64,000 bases of DNA from positions 197,163-261,162 of the forward strand of contig JH720350.1 of assembly GCA_000231825.2 (NCBI GenBank), in the 5' to 3' direction. Both the position numbers and the translations under genes were made by a program. The notes under the pieces were generated by a model that saw only the letters and a program-made list of their open reading frames with translations, was not told where the DNA came from and ran no database searches. The DNA comes from Tetrahymena elliotti 4EA (taxonomy: Eukaryota; Ciliophora; Oligohymenophorea; Hymenostomatida; Tetrahymenidae). Position 1 is the stretch's first letter, and each line of letters starts with the position of its first letter. Of this stretch, positions 10,042 to 22,688 are shown piece after piece.

Positions 10042-11561
10042 TCAATTATTTGCAATATTTAATAACTCCAAACGAGATTACTAATCTCTGAAAAATACAT
10101 ATCTAATAGTATTCTTTACAATTAAAACAAGGTTTGAAAATTCTTCCTTATAAAAAATTCCAATAGATATCAGTAAGATAGCAAATAAAAAAATGAGGAG
10201 GACAAAGATGTAATACCAAAATTTGGCTTGAGCAACTTCTAAATCAGAGAAATTAGCCATCCCAATTGTAATTCTATTAGTTTCTTGATTGTATACAGAG
10301 TAATAATACTACAAAAAAGGTGTTCCTAAAATAATAACATTTTCTTATTCTTTACCTTCTAAAAGCTTTATCTTAGTTGAGCAGGTAATGAGTGTCTCTT
10401 TTACTTAAAAGAGGCACTAACGTAAATAAACTTTTTCTATTAAATCAAAATAGAGTGAAGGACCCAAGTAAACTCTTAGCATTTAGTTCTCATTATATTG
10501 ACGAGAATTAATGTTTAATTAAAATTACAAGAATCCTGAATTATCAACTGATACTGAAAGAAGATTATATTTTTTCATTAATATATTTTAAATGAGCTCA
10601 AACGATTTGACACTTATTCCAATATAATTGTGAATCAAGGATATGAAAGTATCTTATTTTTTAGGGAATTAGATTTTTATTTTTCCTAGTTCAAGATACT
10701 CAACATAAAAGCTCCATGCACTATCTCTAGTAGAAAAAGTACTAAACAATGTCCTTTTTAAATATTATAGTAAAAGATTTAGTGTTAATAATTCAATAAT
10801 AATTTACCTTCTTTTAAATATATTTGCTTCAAATTCTCCAACAATAATGTAAGAATAGTGCTCTGCACTCTCAGGACTTAAATAAATTGAGAATATTTTC
10901 TTAGCAACATCAAAATTTTCATAGACATCATCTTGAAATGTCTTAAATTTATCAGAACTTAGAATATTTTTATTTTCGTGAGAACCATGAGGCAGTGTTT
11001 TAAAAATTAAATTATTTTGAAAGCATTTCTTAAAAAATCCTAAAATCCCATCTACTTTAAAATTTTAAAAATATAAAGGATTGTTTGTATAAAGAACATC
11101 TATAATATTTGTTTTGTTTTATCTAAAAAAATCAATCTCTAACTGACTACCCATTTTAAAATCATATTCATATACTTCTTTCAAATATGGAATATCTGAT
11201 TTGTTGATATGAGTAATTTTGTTCTTTAAGTTTTGATATAATGTAGAGTTACTTATTATATTAAATCCAGAATTTATATCCACTAACAATTTTATAAATT
11301 ACTATTAAACTACATCAAACCCTTTCACATAATACTGCTCATTTTAGTTCTTGAAAAGCTGCAAAATATATATTTTTCCACTTTTATGGCTTAGTTCTTC
11401 TTCAGGAATATCTCTTTTGTTTATTTAAAAAGTATTCTCTATCAGTTATAAAAATTCTACAATTTTTACTGCTTTTTTTCATATAATTATGATTTAACTG
11501 GCTCAAAATTCAGGATAGCAATAGCCATAATTATTCCAAAAATCTTAGAGGTTTCATACAT
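10042..11561 (-). CDS. Aspartyl-protease-fold membrane protein lacking both catalytic motifs
   Basis: Pepsin-like fold with an N-terminal hydrophobic signal (MYETSKIFGIIMAIAILNF) and a C-terminal transmembrane helix (WYYIFVLLIFLFAILLISIG), so probably lumenal or surface-exposed. Fold landmarks in order: YYVKGFDVV with VDINSGFN where pepsins have the FDTGSS catalytic loop; DGILGF (the conserved GILGL turn); SYIIVGEFE (the usual GG.D strand); AWSFYVEYLELGKI; SLIHNYIGIS where the second DTGT should be; and VIILGTPFLQYYYSVYNQ with NRITIG, the conserved C-terminal strand. Both Asp-Thr/Ser-Gly triads are therefore replaced, which predicts no proteolysis. An intron occupies 10754-10807. Near 11435-11500 the frame shifts between signal peptide and main domain: either a 62-base GT...AG intron or a one-base error in an A7 run. 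A binding, chaperone-like or sorting role is possible but only inferred. Confidence 0.75.
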
Positions 11562-12880
11562 AATTGAATGCTTATCTTTATTTTTAATTAAAATCTACTT
11601 TCTTAAACACTTTCTTTTTTTAATTAATTTTTTGATTTTAGTTCAAAAAAATTGCTTAATCTTAAATTTTTTAATTTTAAAACATAATATGATTACTAAT
11701 TTTATAAGAATGATTTTATCAATTTATTTTAATTTTATTTTTGTGTGGCCAGTTCAAATAAATACCAAAGTAAGTTAAAATAAATGTTTTATATTCAATG
11801 AAAATTCAAAGATTTCTCATATGAGAATAATTCTATCTTTTTCGAAGCTACTCTGAGCTAATTTAGCAATACCTGGCTAGAATTATTTTTGTTTTAAAAA
11901 AATTGCTCAACTAATATATAAACTCTTAGAAATTATTTATCTGAACAAAGATTTGTTGTCAAAGTGCAATATTATTCCATCCAATTCTCTATTTCAGGGA
12001 GAACATTCTAACTAAATTTAAATTAAAATAGAATAATAATTGTATTAGTTTATATATAAATCTTTATTTTATAGTATTTGCTTTTTATTAATTTTTCATT
12101 AAAATATATCTGTTTCTGTCCAGTACCTCGATTACTTTTTAATTAAAACAAATAATTATTATTTAAGAGCTGATTATAGAAACTTGGAACAAAAGATAAT
12201 CATTACACAATATTAATTCAATTTTTATTTAGAAAGATAGAAATTAATGAAATACTTTTTAACTTCAACAAAAAAACATATTTTAAAATTAAAAATTATT
12301 GATTCTTTTTTTAGATTAATAATTTAACTTTGCTCACCAAATAAAGCTTGAATAGTATAAATACACTATTAATTATTTTAAAAAGGTATAAAAGTAGAGA
12401 TTTCCTAAAATTGATTTCCAAACTAAAAAGAAAGAAGATAAAGCTGAAAGTTTAAAATAAATTATTAGAATAATAAACTGAAAATCTAGCACATTTAAAT
12501 AATAAAAATATTAAATGATATTAATTATTCAAAAAAGGCATAAAAGGAATTCTAAAAAATATTTTTTGGTTAGTTATTTATTTAAAAGAGCTAAATAGAT
12601 TTCTTAAAATTGGTCTTAAGACTGAAAAGAAGGAGTTTAAATTTTGATCAAATTTTTGTTAGATTATTTGAATTAATATGCTAAAAATATAATTCATTAT
12701 AAAAATATTAGATGATTGAGTATTTGTTTTTTTAAGAAAATTAAACAACAAACATATAAACAAATAAATCTTTCAGAAAGTAAAAGTCAAAAAATAACAA
12801 ATTATTGCATAAAATTTATAATAAAACTTAAAAAAGAGGTTGATTGAAAGATTTGTAATTCTAAAATCAAAAAAGAATAA
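11562..12880. other. Intergenic spacer
   Basis: AT-rich sequence between the divergent protease-like and DHHC genes; presumably carries both promoters. No coding frame, RNA gene or clear repeat was seen. Confidence 0.5.
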
Positions 12881-14114
12881 ATGATTATCAATTAAGATTA
12901 ACAAAGGGAGTAAATTAGAGAAGAAGAGATATCAAAAATAAAGTCTAGAATAAAAAAAAAATAAAAAAATGGTTTTTTGAAATTATACGAAATGTGGCCA
13001 AGTAAAAACAGATTTTTCTGTAGAGGATCATGTATGATTGGACCAAAAGTTGATTTTGGTCCTAATTATTACACATGGATTTGTATTTTAGGAGGAGGAA
13101 TACCATATTTAGTTTTTGTCATGCCAGAAATATTTAAAAACTTTTCTCCTGTATTAGCAATTATTAACATCATATTATTTATATCTACAATAATATTTTT
13201 GCTTTATACTGGTCTAACTGATCCAGGAATAATCCCTCGTAGAAATATAATTCTCCTAACAATGGATGACTCAAATAGAGAAGTGTATGATTAATTTTTA
13301 AATGGAAATTTTTAAAGAGGGGATGTTGAGAATTTTACTTAAAATTATTGTCAAACTTGTCAAATTTATAGACCTGCAAGAGCTTCGCATTGTGCCGATT
13401 GCGATAATTGTATTGAAGTATATGATCATCATTGTCCTTTTGTAAATAATTGCGTTGGAAAAAGAAATTATAGATACTTTATTTCTTTTGTAGTCTCTGT
13501 TAGTGCACTTTGTCTTTCAGTAGTATGTGGTATTATAGTATTCCTTGTTGAAGAAAATAATAATGATTTATCAAGTACAAGTAATATATTCTTTATTTTT
13601 CTATTTTTGGTTTTCAAAATTTTCATTTTTTAGAATATTGCATCATATAATATATACAAAAATTTCAATTTTTGATATTAGTTTCTTTGTTTACTTGTTT
13701 AAAATTGTTTCTTCTAACTTTCAATCAATTTTATAAATTTAATAGCATATATAGTTCTCATAGCTATTTTTGTTGTTCCAGTTGGTATATTATGCATAGG
13801 AATACTTGGCCTGTGTTTATTCCATGGTTATTTAATTATCAAGTAAATTATATTTCTCTAATTTTCTGACCTATCTCTTTTTAATATTTAATTTATAGTT
13901 TACTTTACTCAATTTTATTTCATATTATATTTTAATTTTAAATTTAATTTTTATTTAATAATATAATAGAGGAAAAACTACAAAAGAAACACTTAAGAAG
14001 AGAACTGTCGATAGGAAGGCAGAAGGATTTAATTGGAGAAAAACAGACCCATCTTTAATTTAACCAAAAATAGTTATTAAAACACAAGATGCTCTAAATA
14101 GCTTTAACCTTTGA
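12881..14114 (+). CDS. DHHC-type palmitoyltransferase
   Basis: Integral membrane S-acyltransferase that attaches palmitate to cysteines of target proteins. Exons 12881-13580, 13746-13842 and 13970-14114 give 313 residues in phase. Residues 30-55 contain [19 protein letters not shown], a string typical of the ERF2/plant-like PAT group before the first membrane segment; two hydrophobic helices follow, then TDPGIIPR, the TDPG motif. The cysteine-rich domain (about 157-203) has [12 protein letters not shown] and [13 protein letters not shown]; the tyrosine-preceded DHHC at 182-185 is the active site. Two more membrane helices follow, the last reading [20 protein letters not shown]. The tail has TTKETLKKR, like the TTxE motif. 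The first ATG in frame is 12881; the alternative ATG at 12992 would remove part of the conserved N-terminal block. The exon 1 donor could also be six bases upstream. Confidence 0.92.
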
Positions 14115-15528
14115 AAATTTAGTTATAGATAACAACATATATGAGACAAAGTCCCTTTAAATATGTTTTTGCTGCCCCATAAAATTCTTCAATTGGATTG
14201 AAAATAAATAAAAAATACTGTAAGAAAGATTGTAAGATCAAATAGAAGTAACAATAATATAAAAATTAATTCTTCAAATAACTTTGAAATACTAATAATA
14301 AGATTAAAATAAATAATAAATTATTGTAAAAATATGCAAAATATTCATTTGTTTTGTTTAGAAAAAATATGCTTTTGTCTTATAGAAAAAATAAAATTAC
14401 TAACTTTTGAACTCTTTTAATTAATATTCGTTATATTCATCTTATAAGAGAAGTATTATTTTAGTTAAGTCTATTATTAAGATTCAAAATATATAGATCG
14501 AATCATTCATTTATCTAGTTTTTCAAATTTATCCTAAAAACAATATATAATTCTTTTAAAAGTTTACAAAATGTTTTTTATTTCAACAAAAATTCATCAT
14601 TTAAGATTTAAGGGATGTAAAAAGTATTTGTAATTTTTTTAATATTGAACATTCTTAACTTAGATTCAGCTTAGAAGGAAGATTAAACAGAATATTTTTA
14701 CATGAAATTTATTTATTATTTTAATAAAAAAATATTATTTACAAAATTTGAATAATTTATTAAATTTAATACTTTATAATTAATCTTATCAAATTAATGT
14801 ATGTTAGTTAGTTCTATTTTACACAATTATCATAACTCTAAATTTAAATTAGCAATTCTTCTAGTAAACCTTTTTTTATATTAAATGATAGATTTTAATT
14901 TTTTTATTTAAGATTTAAAACTAATTTTAAATCAAAATGAAATATGGGTGGGTACACTCATATTGAATTCTAAAGGATGGGAATCTAATGCATTTCAATT
15001 AGATTGATATACTCACAATTCAATTTAGGCATTTTATGATTATATTTTAGAAAGTATGATTATTTATTCATATTGAATAGCAATTCAAAATAATCATAAT
15101 TAAAAGCAGATTTATTTTAATTGTTTCTTTTTACATTTTTATTTTAATTTTAAATGTAAATTTAAAACTAAAGAATGGATATTTTTTTATTTCTGAGGGT
15201 ATTCTTTTATAACCATTGTGTAAAGAAGAAGTCTTGGAATATTTCTAGATAGATTGTAAAAGAATTTAATTAATGTAGCATATCTGTTTTGATTATTCAT
15301 ATTAATAAAATCATCAAATGACGAAAGAAAAGAAAAGCTTTGCTAGTTATTTGTTATACTTTTCTAATGAGTAAATTAATCGTTATTATTCTTTGATTTC
15401 TCTAAATGTTCTGTAAAATTTCTATTCATCTATTTATATATGTGTAAGGTGGATATTTTTTAATCAAAAAAATAATAATCTAAACAAATATCTAAAAATT
15501 TTATATTCAAACATATCTTTTGTACAAA
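14115..15528. other. Intergenic spacer
   Basis: AT-rich sequence between two genes on the same strand. Around 14940-15100 there are imperfect short direct and inverted repeats (TCATATTGAAT and ATTCAAAATAATCAT types). No coding frame was seen. Confidence 0.45.
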
Positions 15529-16189
15529 ATGAACAAATTAGAAGTTGCTGTTTTAGGTGGTGGATGCTTTTGGTGCATTTATGCTGTCTTTAAGAGAGTT
15601 AAAGGAGTCCAAAAAGTTCTCTCTGGTTTTTCTGGTGGTGAATTAAAGAATCCTACTTACAAAGAAGTATATACTGGTACAACTGGACATGCTGAAGTAG
15701 TTTAAGTTACTTTCGACCCAGAAGTTATTTCTTATGAAAACCTCCTTAGAATATATTTCAATGTAATTATTAAATAAAAAAATGAATTTAAATTTTAAGT
15801 TAAATGCTATTATTATATAGGTTCATGATCCAACTCTACTAAACAAATAAAATGATGAAGATGTAGGAACACATTACAGATCAGTTATCTTTTATTTGAG
15901 TGAATAGCAACAACAAACAGCTGTAGCTCTCATTAAAGAACTAGAAGAATCAAAATATTATAAGGACCCTATTGTCACTCAAGTTGATAAATTTGATGAG
16001 TTCTATCCTGCTGAAGACTATCATCAAAACTACTTCGATATTAACCCAGAATAAAGATACTGCAAAGCTGTAGTAGAACCTAAATTAAAGAAATTTTTGA
16101 TGAAATATAAAGATTACTTAAAGTAAGAAGAAGAAGAATTAAAGCAAAAATAATAAATTCAAGAAGCATAATAACAACAATAATAATGA
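15529..16189 (+). CDS. msrA: Peptide-methionine (S)-S-oxide reductase MsrA
   Basis: Repairs oxidised proteins by reducing methionine-S-sulfoxide with thioredoxin as donor. Exons 15529-15762 and 15821-16189 encode 200 residues. LGGGCFWC at 9-16 contains the catalytic Cys13 of the GCFW signature. Next come VLSGFSGGE (usually GYaGG), [29 protein letters not shown], and after the intron HDPT and [12 protein letters not shown], all in family order. EDYHQNYF supplies the conserved Tyr-His pair near the C-terminus. The tail is a run of Glu, Lys and Gln (the Gln mostly TAA) not found in bacterial MsrA. The translation start is the ATG at 15529. No organellar leader is evident, so a cytosolic enzyme is likely. 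Confidence 0.97.
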
Positions 16190-17284
16190 TCAACCTCTAA
16201 AAAATTATTAAATTATAAAATCTATTTTTGTTTTTTTATCAATAATTTTATATTGTTTAATTTAATTAAAATAAGCCTTGAAAATTTTACTCTTTATCTT
16301 AAATTATAATACCATATTAATCATTAATTAGAATTATTGTTTCTTTACTAAATTTATTTAATTTTAAATATTAAAGTTTTGATTCAAATATATTATTATA
16401 TTAGCTATCAATATATTTGATCTTGTTATTGTTGTAAAAAGTATCCAAATGCCATTTTTATGATATTTTAATAAAATTAAGAAGATAATTTTTAGATTTT
16501 AAAATTATGAATTTCTTCAGAGAAATACATTTAATCATGACAATATTATTAATATTATTGAAGTTAAAAATTTTAATTTACTCTTTTTTAACATTTTAAA
16601 CATCAAGTTATTTTAATAACATAAAGCTAACTAATCAGGTCATATATTTAAAAAATCTCATAAATACACTGCTTTCATTCAAAATTGAATGGAAAAAAAA
16701 ATATTATAAACTTTTAATTAATACGTTTTCTTTCTCTGAACTAGAAGAATTAGAAGAAGAGAAAAATAAGAACGGTGTTAATTACTTTGTTAGATATTAC
16801 ATAGTAAAGATAAAATATTTATAACTTTTATATTAAATTTATACTAAAAAAATATTTTTATTAATTTTTGAATAATTATGTAAAATTCATTATCCAAGTA
16901 ATCAATAAAATAATCTAACGAAAATATAGGTAATAAAATCCAAAATATTATCCAACAATAATAAGAATTATTTGTTTAAATATAGTTTACAATTATTATT
17001 AGTCAAATAAAAATAAATTAAATAGATAAAAGAAATCTGATTCAGATAGATAAATAAGTTTTAATATTCAGACTTTTTTAGTTATTTTTAGCTACAAAAT
17101 TAAATAGATAATTAGTTTTATCAAAATAATAATTTTTGTAAATTATAGTAGGGATGACAGACAACCTTTATTAGATTATCTAAAAGTATGGAAAGTTTGA
17201 CATTTAATTAAAATAATCATCATTTCAAATTTTTAATGATAATTTAATTAATCTTCTTAATCTTTTTCTTTAATGAGTATTGAT

Positions 17285-18690
17285 TTTAATCCTTAGACAT
17301 CCTTATCACCAATATTATTCTCACTTTTAAAAATAACAATTGAATAAAGAAATATTTCAAAGAATTACTTCTAATCAATCAATCAATCAATTCATTTATT
17401 TATTCATTCATTCTAAAATGTATACTTAATATTGAAACATTATTTTTACCTAAGGTTAATACTCAAAGTTTAGAGATTAGAGCATTTTGATAATTCAGAT
17501 CCTCATCCTTAGGCACCCATTTCGCCAATATCATTCCAACTTTTAAAAATAAAAATTTAATAAAGAAATATTGAAAAAAAAGAAAAACACCAAAAAATCA
17601 CAATCAAATCTGAAAAGAGCAAATAAAAATGAATGAATGAATCAAACTAATATTGAGTAAACAAACCAAAATTAGTTAGTCATTACTTATAAATTATTNN
17701 NNNNNNNNNNNNNNNNNNNNNNNNNNNNNNNNNNNNNNNNNNNNNNNNNNNNNNNNNNNNNNNNNNNNNNNNNNNNNNNNNNNNNNNNNNNNNNNNNNNN
17801 NNNNNNNNNNNNNNNNNNNNNNNNNNNNNNNNNNNNNNNNNNNNNNNNNNNNNNNNNNNNNNNNNNNNNNNNNNNNNNNNNNNNNNNNNNNNNNNNNNNN
17901 NNNNNNNNNNNNNNNNNNNNNNNNNNNNNNNNNNNNNNNNNNNNNNNNNNNNNNNNNNNNNNNNNNNNNNNNNNNNNNNNNNNNNNNNNNNNNNNNNNNN
18001 NNNNNNNNNNNNNNNNNNNNNNNNNNNNNNNNNNNNNNNNNNNNNNNNNNNNNNNNNNNNNNNNNNNNNNNNNNNNNNNNNNNNNNNNNNNNNNNNNNNN
18101 NNNNNNNNNNNNNNNNNNNNNNNNNNNNNNNNNNNNNNNNNNNNNNNNNNNNNNNNNNNNNNNNNNNNNNNNNNNNNNNNNNNNNNNNNNNNNNNNNNNN
18201 NNNNNNNNNNNNNNNNNNNNNNNNNNNNNNNNNNNNNNNNNNNNNNNNNNNNNNNNNNNNNNNNNNNNNNNNNNNNNNNNNNNNNNNNNNNNNNNNNNNN
18301 NNNNNNNNNNNNNNNNNNNNNNNNNNNNNNNNNNNNNNNNNNNNNNNNNNNNNNNNNNNNNNNNNNNNNNNNNNNNNNNNNNNNNNNNNNNNNNNNNNNN
18401 NNNNNNNNNNNNNNNNNNNNNNNNNNNNNNNNNNNNNNNNNNNNNNNACTTTTAAAAATAAAAATTGAATAAAGAAATATTTAATAGAAAGAAAAGAACA
18501 GAAAAATGTGAATGAAATCTGAAAAGAACAAATAAAAGTAAATGAATTAGCCAAACTCATATCAAGTAAACAAACCGAAAGTTAGTTAGTTTTTACTTAA
18601 AAATTATTGTATCCATTTATTGATTCATTCAAAAATGCATAATTAATATTGAAGCACTATTTTTACTGAAGACTAAGACTCAAAAGAAAG
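17285..18690. repeat. Degenerate direct repeats flanking the gap
   Basis: At least three copies of a unit of roughly 300 bp. Markers are CCTTAGACATCC / CCTTAGGCACCC followed by ATCACCAATATTATTC / TTCGCCAATATCATTCC, then ACTTTTAAAAATAA at 17322, 17539 and 18448, then AATAAAGAAATATT. A second block, with AATCTGAAAAGA, CAAATAAAA and GTAAACAAACC, appears both left (about 17600) and right (about 18520) of the gap. A third, with ATTCATTC, AAAATGTATACTTAATATTGAAAC-like sequence and TATTTTTAC, is at 17395-17450 and 18625-18670. The copies differ by indels. The gap probably exists because of this repeat. Confidence 0.65.
17699..18447. other. Assembly gap (749 unknown bases)
   Basis: Run of N inside a repetitive, gene-poor region. 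No gene model spans it. Confidence 0.99.
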
Positions 18691-19864
18691 AGAAAAACAT
18701 AAAAATGTGAAATAAATAAACCAAAATTTGAGTAGGAATTCATAAAATAAAATTGATGTTTTACAAAATGTGAGATAAATTTTGAATACTATTTTTACAA
18801 GAAGTAAAAAGTCAAAATTTAGACATTTGATTATTTTAAAGAAAAGTTAGTAATTTTACCTAAAATTAATGACAAAGAACTTAAATCAGAGCTTAGTAAC
18901 TTTAAATAAATAAAAATTCAAATATATCTACATAAATTGAAGTACTTTAGTGAGATTTGTAAAATATTTTTTATTTTGTATTGACATTTATTTATTTTTT
19001 AATATTTCTTTAGATATTAAATTGAATATTAATTAATTTGTAATTAATATGAAAGATTAGATTAATTTTTGCAAATTTAATCACAAAAATAAAATAATCA
19101 ATCTGATTATTAAAAATGAGATTCAGATACTACCACTGATTTGTAAAAATTAGGCAAAAACCAAAGATTTTTAATTAAAAAATTCACCAAATCAAAATAA
19201 AATATGTAAAAAGGGGGGAATGACATCAATTTTGTAATAGAAGTCTAAAAACAGTAATATCAAAAATAACTCAATTTCACCTTTAAATTATTTTTTTTGG
19301 GTATTGAAATAATTACCTTCGTTTAAAAATGTTTATTTTGTATTTTATTAATTATTTTAAGTAGAAAATTACTCATAATGCGTTTATATCAACAATTTGT
19401 TTGTTGAGACAAAATAATTTATTTAAAATGTAAATACTAAAGTTAAAGTTTAAATTAGCAAATAAAAATTCTATCTATACTCTTAAAATAATTAAAACAT
19501 TAAGCAACTGGAATTAAATAAGTAAAATAAAATAGCTTGAACAGTAATTTCTCAATAGTTTTTCTTTAATTCACCTAATTTATCTTTTTGTTAAATAAAA
19601 CTGAATTTATTTATTTGATGTTTGTTTTTTTTTTCTTAAATTAAGGAAAGCATTTGATTGAATGACATTGAGAAAGATTTGATAAGAATAAAATACGCAC
19701 GAATGAATATATGTATATATAAATATAAATAATGTTAACTTAAAAGGGTAAGACAGTAAACACCCCTGTATAATTAAAATAATAGATAGTTATATTAGCT
19801 TTAGTTGACATCTTTTATTAAATAAACAATATTAATTTTTTGAATTGTTTTCTGTTTAGTAATT

Positions 19865-22688
19865 TCATTTCTTAGAGTCTCTTTTTATTTTAGCTCTAAC
19901 ATTAGAATCTAATTCTTTCTTTCTAAGTCTAATTTCTTTAGGAGTAACTTCGACAATTTCATCATCTAATTAAAAAATTTATGTTTAATCATTTGCTTTT
20001 TTTTTAATTATAATTACCTCTAATGTAACAAATAGCTTCTTCAATTGAGAAGACACGATAGGGTTAAAGAACGATCTTTTCTTCATGAGATTTGGTTCTG
20101 ATATTATTTAATTCTTTCTTTTTGGTGGGATTCAATTCAACTTCAGATTCTTTTTAATTTTCTCCAATAACTTGTCCGGGATATACTTTAGAGCCAGGTT
20201 CAATAAATAATTAACCAAACTTTTCACAAGTCTTTAAAGCATATGCAGTGACGATACCTTCAGCTGTACAAATTAAGGGACCCTTATTGTTTTTCTTCAA
20301 AGCACCTCTGTGTTCTTAATATTCGAAGAAGCAACTTTCAAGGACAGCAGTACCTTTTGTGTCATTCAACAATTCACTTCTAAAACCAATCATACCTCTA
20401 GTTGGAACAGTGAAAGTTAATCTATTTTAAATAAATATTCACCAATTAATTCACTTATTTGTGTAATTAAAAATCTTTGCTTACTTATGTAAAATAGGAG
20501 TTAATTCTTCACAATTTTCATAAACACCTTTACGTTAGGATAACTTTTCAATAACACCAGCAGAATAAACTGGATCAAGTTCAATAGTAACTTTTTCAAT
20601 AGGTTCGTGTTATTTGCCATTAATTTCCTTAAAGAGAATCTAAGGAGGAGTTAAACTCATTTCAAAACCTTCTCTACGCATATTTTCAAAAAGAATACCT
20701 AAGTGCAAATCACCTCTACCTTCAACAATCAAACTATTACCATCTTTTCTATCAAGACCTATTTTTTAAACAGATATTTTAATTTTATAAATTTATTTTT
20801 ATGAAGATAATAATGCTTGCTATTTTTTTATCTAAAAATATTTATTTTATCAAAATTCTCTTCTTGATTTTTAATTAATATAAATTCTACCTTAAACTCT
20901 AAGAGCAACATCATTTTCACTTTCTTCTTAAAGTCTTTATCTAATTTAACTGTAAGTGAGCTTTTGACCGCCATCTTTACCAGCTAAGGGAGATGTATTT
21001 GTGGCAATAGAAACAGCCATAATTGGAGGATCAATAGGAATACTCTAAAAATAAGTTAAAAAATATTTTAAATAATTATTAAATTATCAATTATTTACGG
21101 GAACAATATCTAAACTTCCATATTTATTAAGAGTGTAAGCTACTGTAGAGTTAGTGAAACCTGCAACAGAAACAATATCACCAGCATAGGCAGTGTTAAT
21201 TTCCATCTATTTAATAATTATAAAATATTTTTGTTTTGATTACATTCTTTTATAATTAGAAAATAATAAATTACTTGTCTCATGCCATATCTTCTAACGA
21301 TTTTCATGACTTTACCGTTTTCAGCTAAATTTCCAGAAGGATCAACTGAAGTAAGTCTATCACCTACACTGAGTTGACCTCTTAAGATTTTACCAATAAC
21401 CATTTTACCGTGATATTAATTACTTTCAGTTTGAGAAATGAGAAGTTAGAAATCTCCTTCGATTTATTATTTAGGATAAGGAACATGGCTAACGATAGCA
21501 TCCATAACGCATGCGACACCATTTTTATTAGGAGAATTAATTTCTTCAAGACTTGGAACTGCCCATCCTTCCTGTAAATTATTTATATTAATTAATAAAT
21601 TCTGCATTTGTTAAGGGATAATTTAAATTTATTACTCTACCAGAAGCATAGTAAACAGGGTAATCAAGTAAATCTTCATTAACTTCCATTTCAATAAACA
21701 TATCAAGAATCTTTTGATAAATTAATTAAAAATATTTAGGAGATAAAACTAACTAACTATTTCAATTTGTTTAGATTTATTTACTTCACTTTCAACTTCT
21801 TTTACTCTAGCTGTAGGACGATCTACTTTATTGATAATTACTATAGGCTTGAGGCCTTGCTTTAATGCTTTCTTCAAGACGAACTTGGTTTGGGTCATGG
21901 GACCTTCAGTAGCACAAACTAAAAGAATGACACCATCAACCATAGACATAATACGTTCAACTTCACCACCAAAATCATGATGCCCAGGGGTATCTACAAT
22001 GTTAATCTTATAGTCCTTATAAGTGACACCAGTAACCTTAGAGCTATTTTATAATGAGAAAAAATATAGCAATTATCCTTTAATCTAAAAGTTTTTGGAG
22101 ATTTTGGGTATCTTCTACATAGTTAAATTATTATTAAAAATGAGGAGGAGTTAAGAATATTTATGAATCTCCATTTAAATCCAAAGATAATTCAATCAAA
22201 TTTAATGTCGCTTACAGAATGGTAATACCCTTTTCCTATTCTAACTAGTTGCTATCCATAGACTTGTCATGCTCAAGGCCAGAAGTTTTGAGAAGAGTAT
22301 CAACTAAAGTAGTTTTACCGTGATCGACGTGAGCAATAATAGCTACGTTTCTGAACTTAGTGTTATCACTTGAGTTTAAGACTTTTAAAACTTCAGGATT
22401 CTAATTAAATGAAGATGAATGAGCAATTAGAAAATGAAAAATTTAGATGAATGTCATATCAAATAATCTTACTTTAATGACTTTTTCTTAGGGTTCTAAG
22501 GCAAATGAATAGCTTGGAATCTAAGTAAATGAAGTGAGTTATCTAGTGAACTACTTATTTAATTATTTCTAAACTAAATATGAAATCTATTATGACTAAT
22601 TGTTAGTTAAAAGCTAAGAGTAACTCTTGCTGTTAACACGTAGACTTTTACCAAGTCTTGAGAGTTATAAAAATTGTTTAGATATCAT
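19865..22688 (-). CDS. typA: TypA/BipA translational GTPase, probably mitochondrial
   Basis: Ribosome-associated GTPase of the EF-G superfamily. Ten exons (22473-22688, 22216-22400, 21758-22043, 21636-21710, 21275-21571, 21099-21206, 20891-21044, 20485-20758, 20018-20421, 19865-19965) give 699 residues, all junctions in phase. G motifs: AHVDHGKT (95-102), GITIL, DTPGH (151-155), NKVD (205-208) and [24 protein letters not shown] is nearly the bacterial text. Later blocks [39 protein letters not shown] and [19 protein letters not shown] are TypA-specific, separating it from EF-G, LepA and EF2. Bacterial TypA has about 605 residues; the extra 90 are N-terminal and start [20 protein letters not shown], basic and hydroxylated with no acidic residue, as in mitochondrial presequences. 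The ciliate has no plastid, so mitochondrial ribosomes are the inferred site. Confidence 0.95.

Larger units (their letters stand above)
16190..19864. other. Gene-poor spacer with repeats and an assembly gap
   Basis: The longest gene-free stretch of the window. It contains degenerate repeat copies at about 17250-18700 interrupted by unknown bases (separate entries). A frame around 16725-16810 reads SELEELEEEKNKNGVNYF before dissolving into low-complexity sequence; it has neither a usable ATG nor splice context, so it is at most an exon remnant. Nothing else coding was recognised. Confidence 0.45.

Noticed and set aside
12977..12991. TTG start for the DHHC gene
   Set aside because: Ciliate nuclear genes start at ATG. 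An upstream in-frame ATG at 12881 keeps the conserved N-terminal block, so it was preferred.
15520..15528. TTG start for msrA
   Set aside because: The ATG at 15529 directly precedes the conserved domain and needs no non-ATG initiation.
16725..16980. Long TGA-free plus-strand stretch starting SELEELEEEKNKNG
   Set aside because: Only the first 30 codons look protein-like; no start, splice pair or stop gives a coherent gene, and TGA-free stretches are common in AT-rich DNA with this code.
17694..18560. 288-codon minus-strand frame over the gap
   Set aside because: It is open only because of the run of N; the readable part is repeat sequence.
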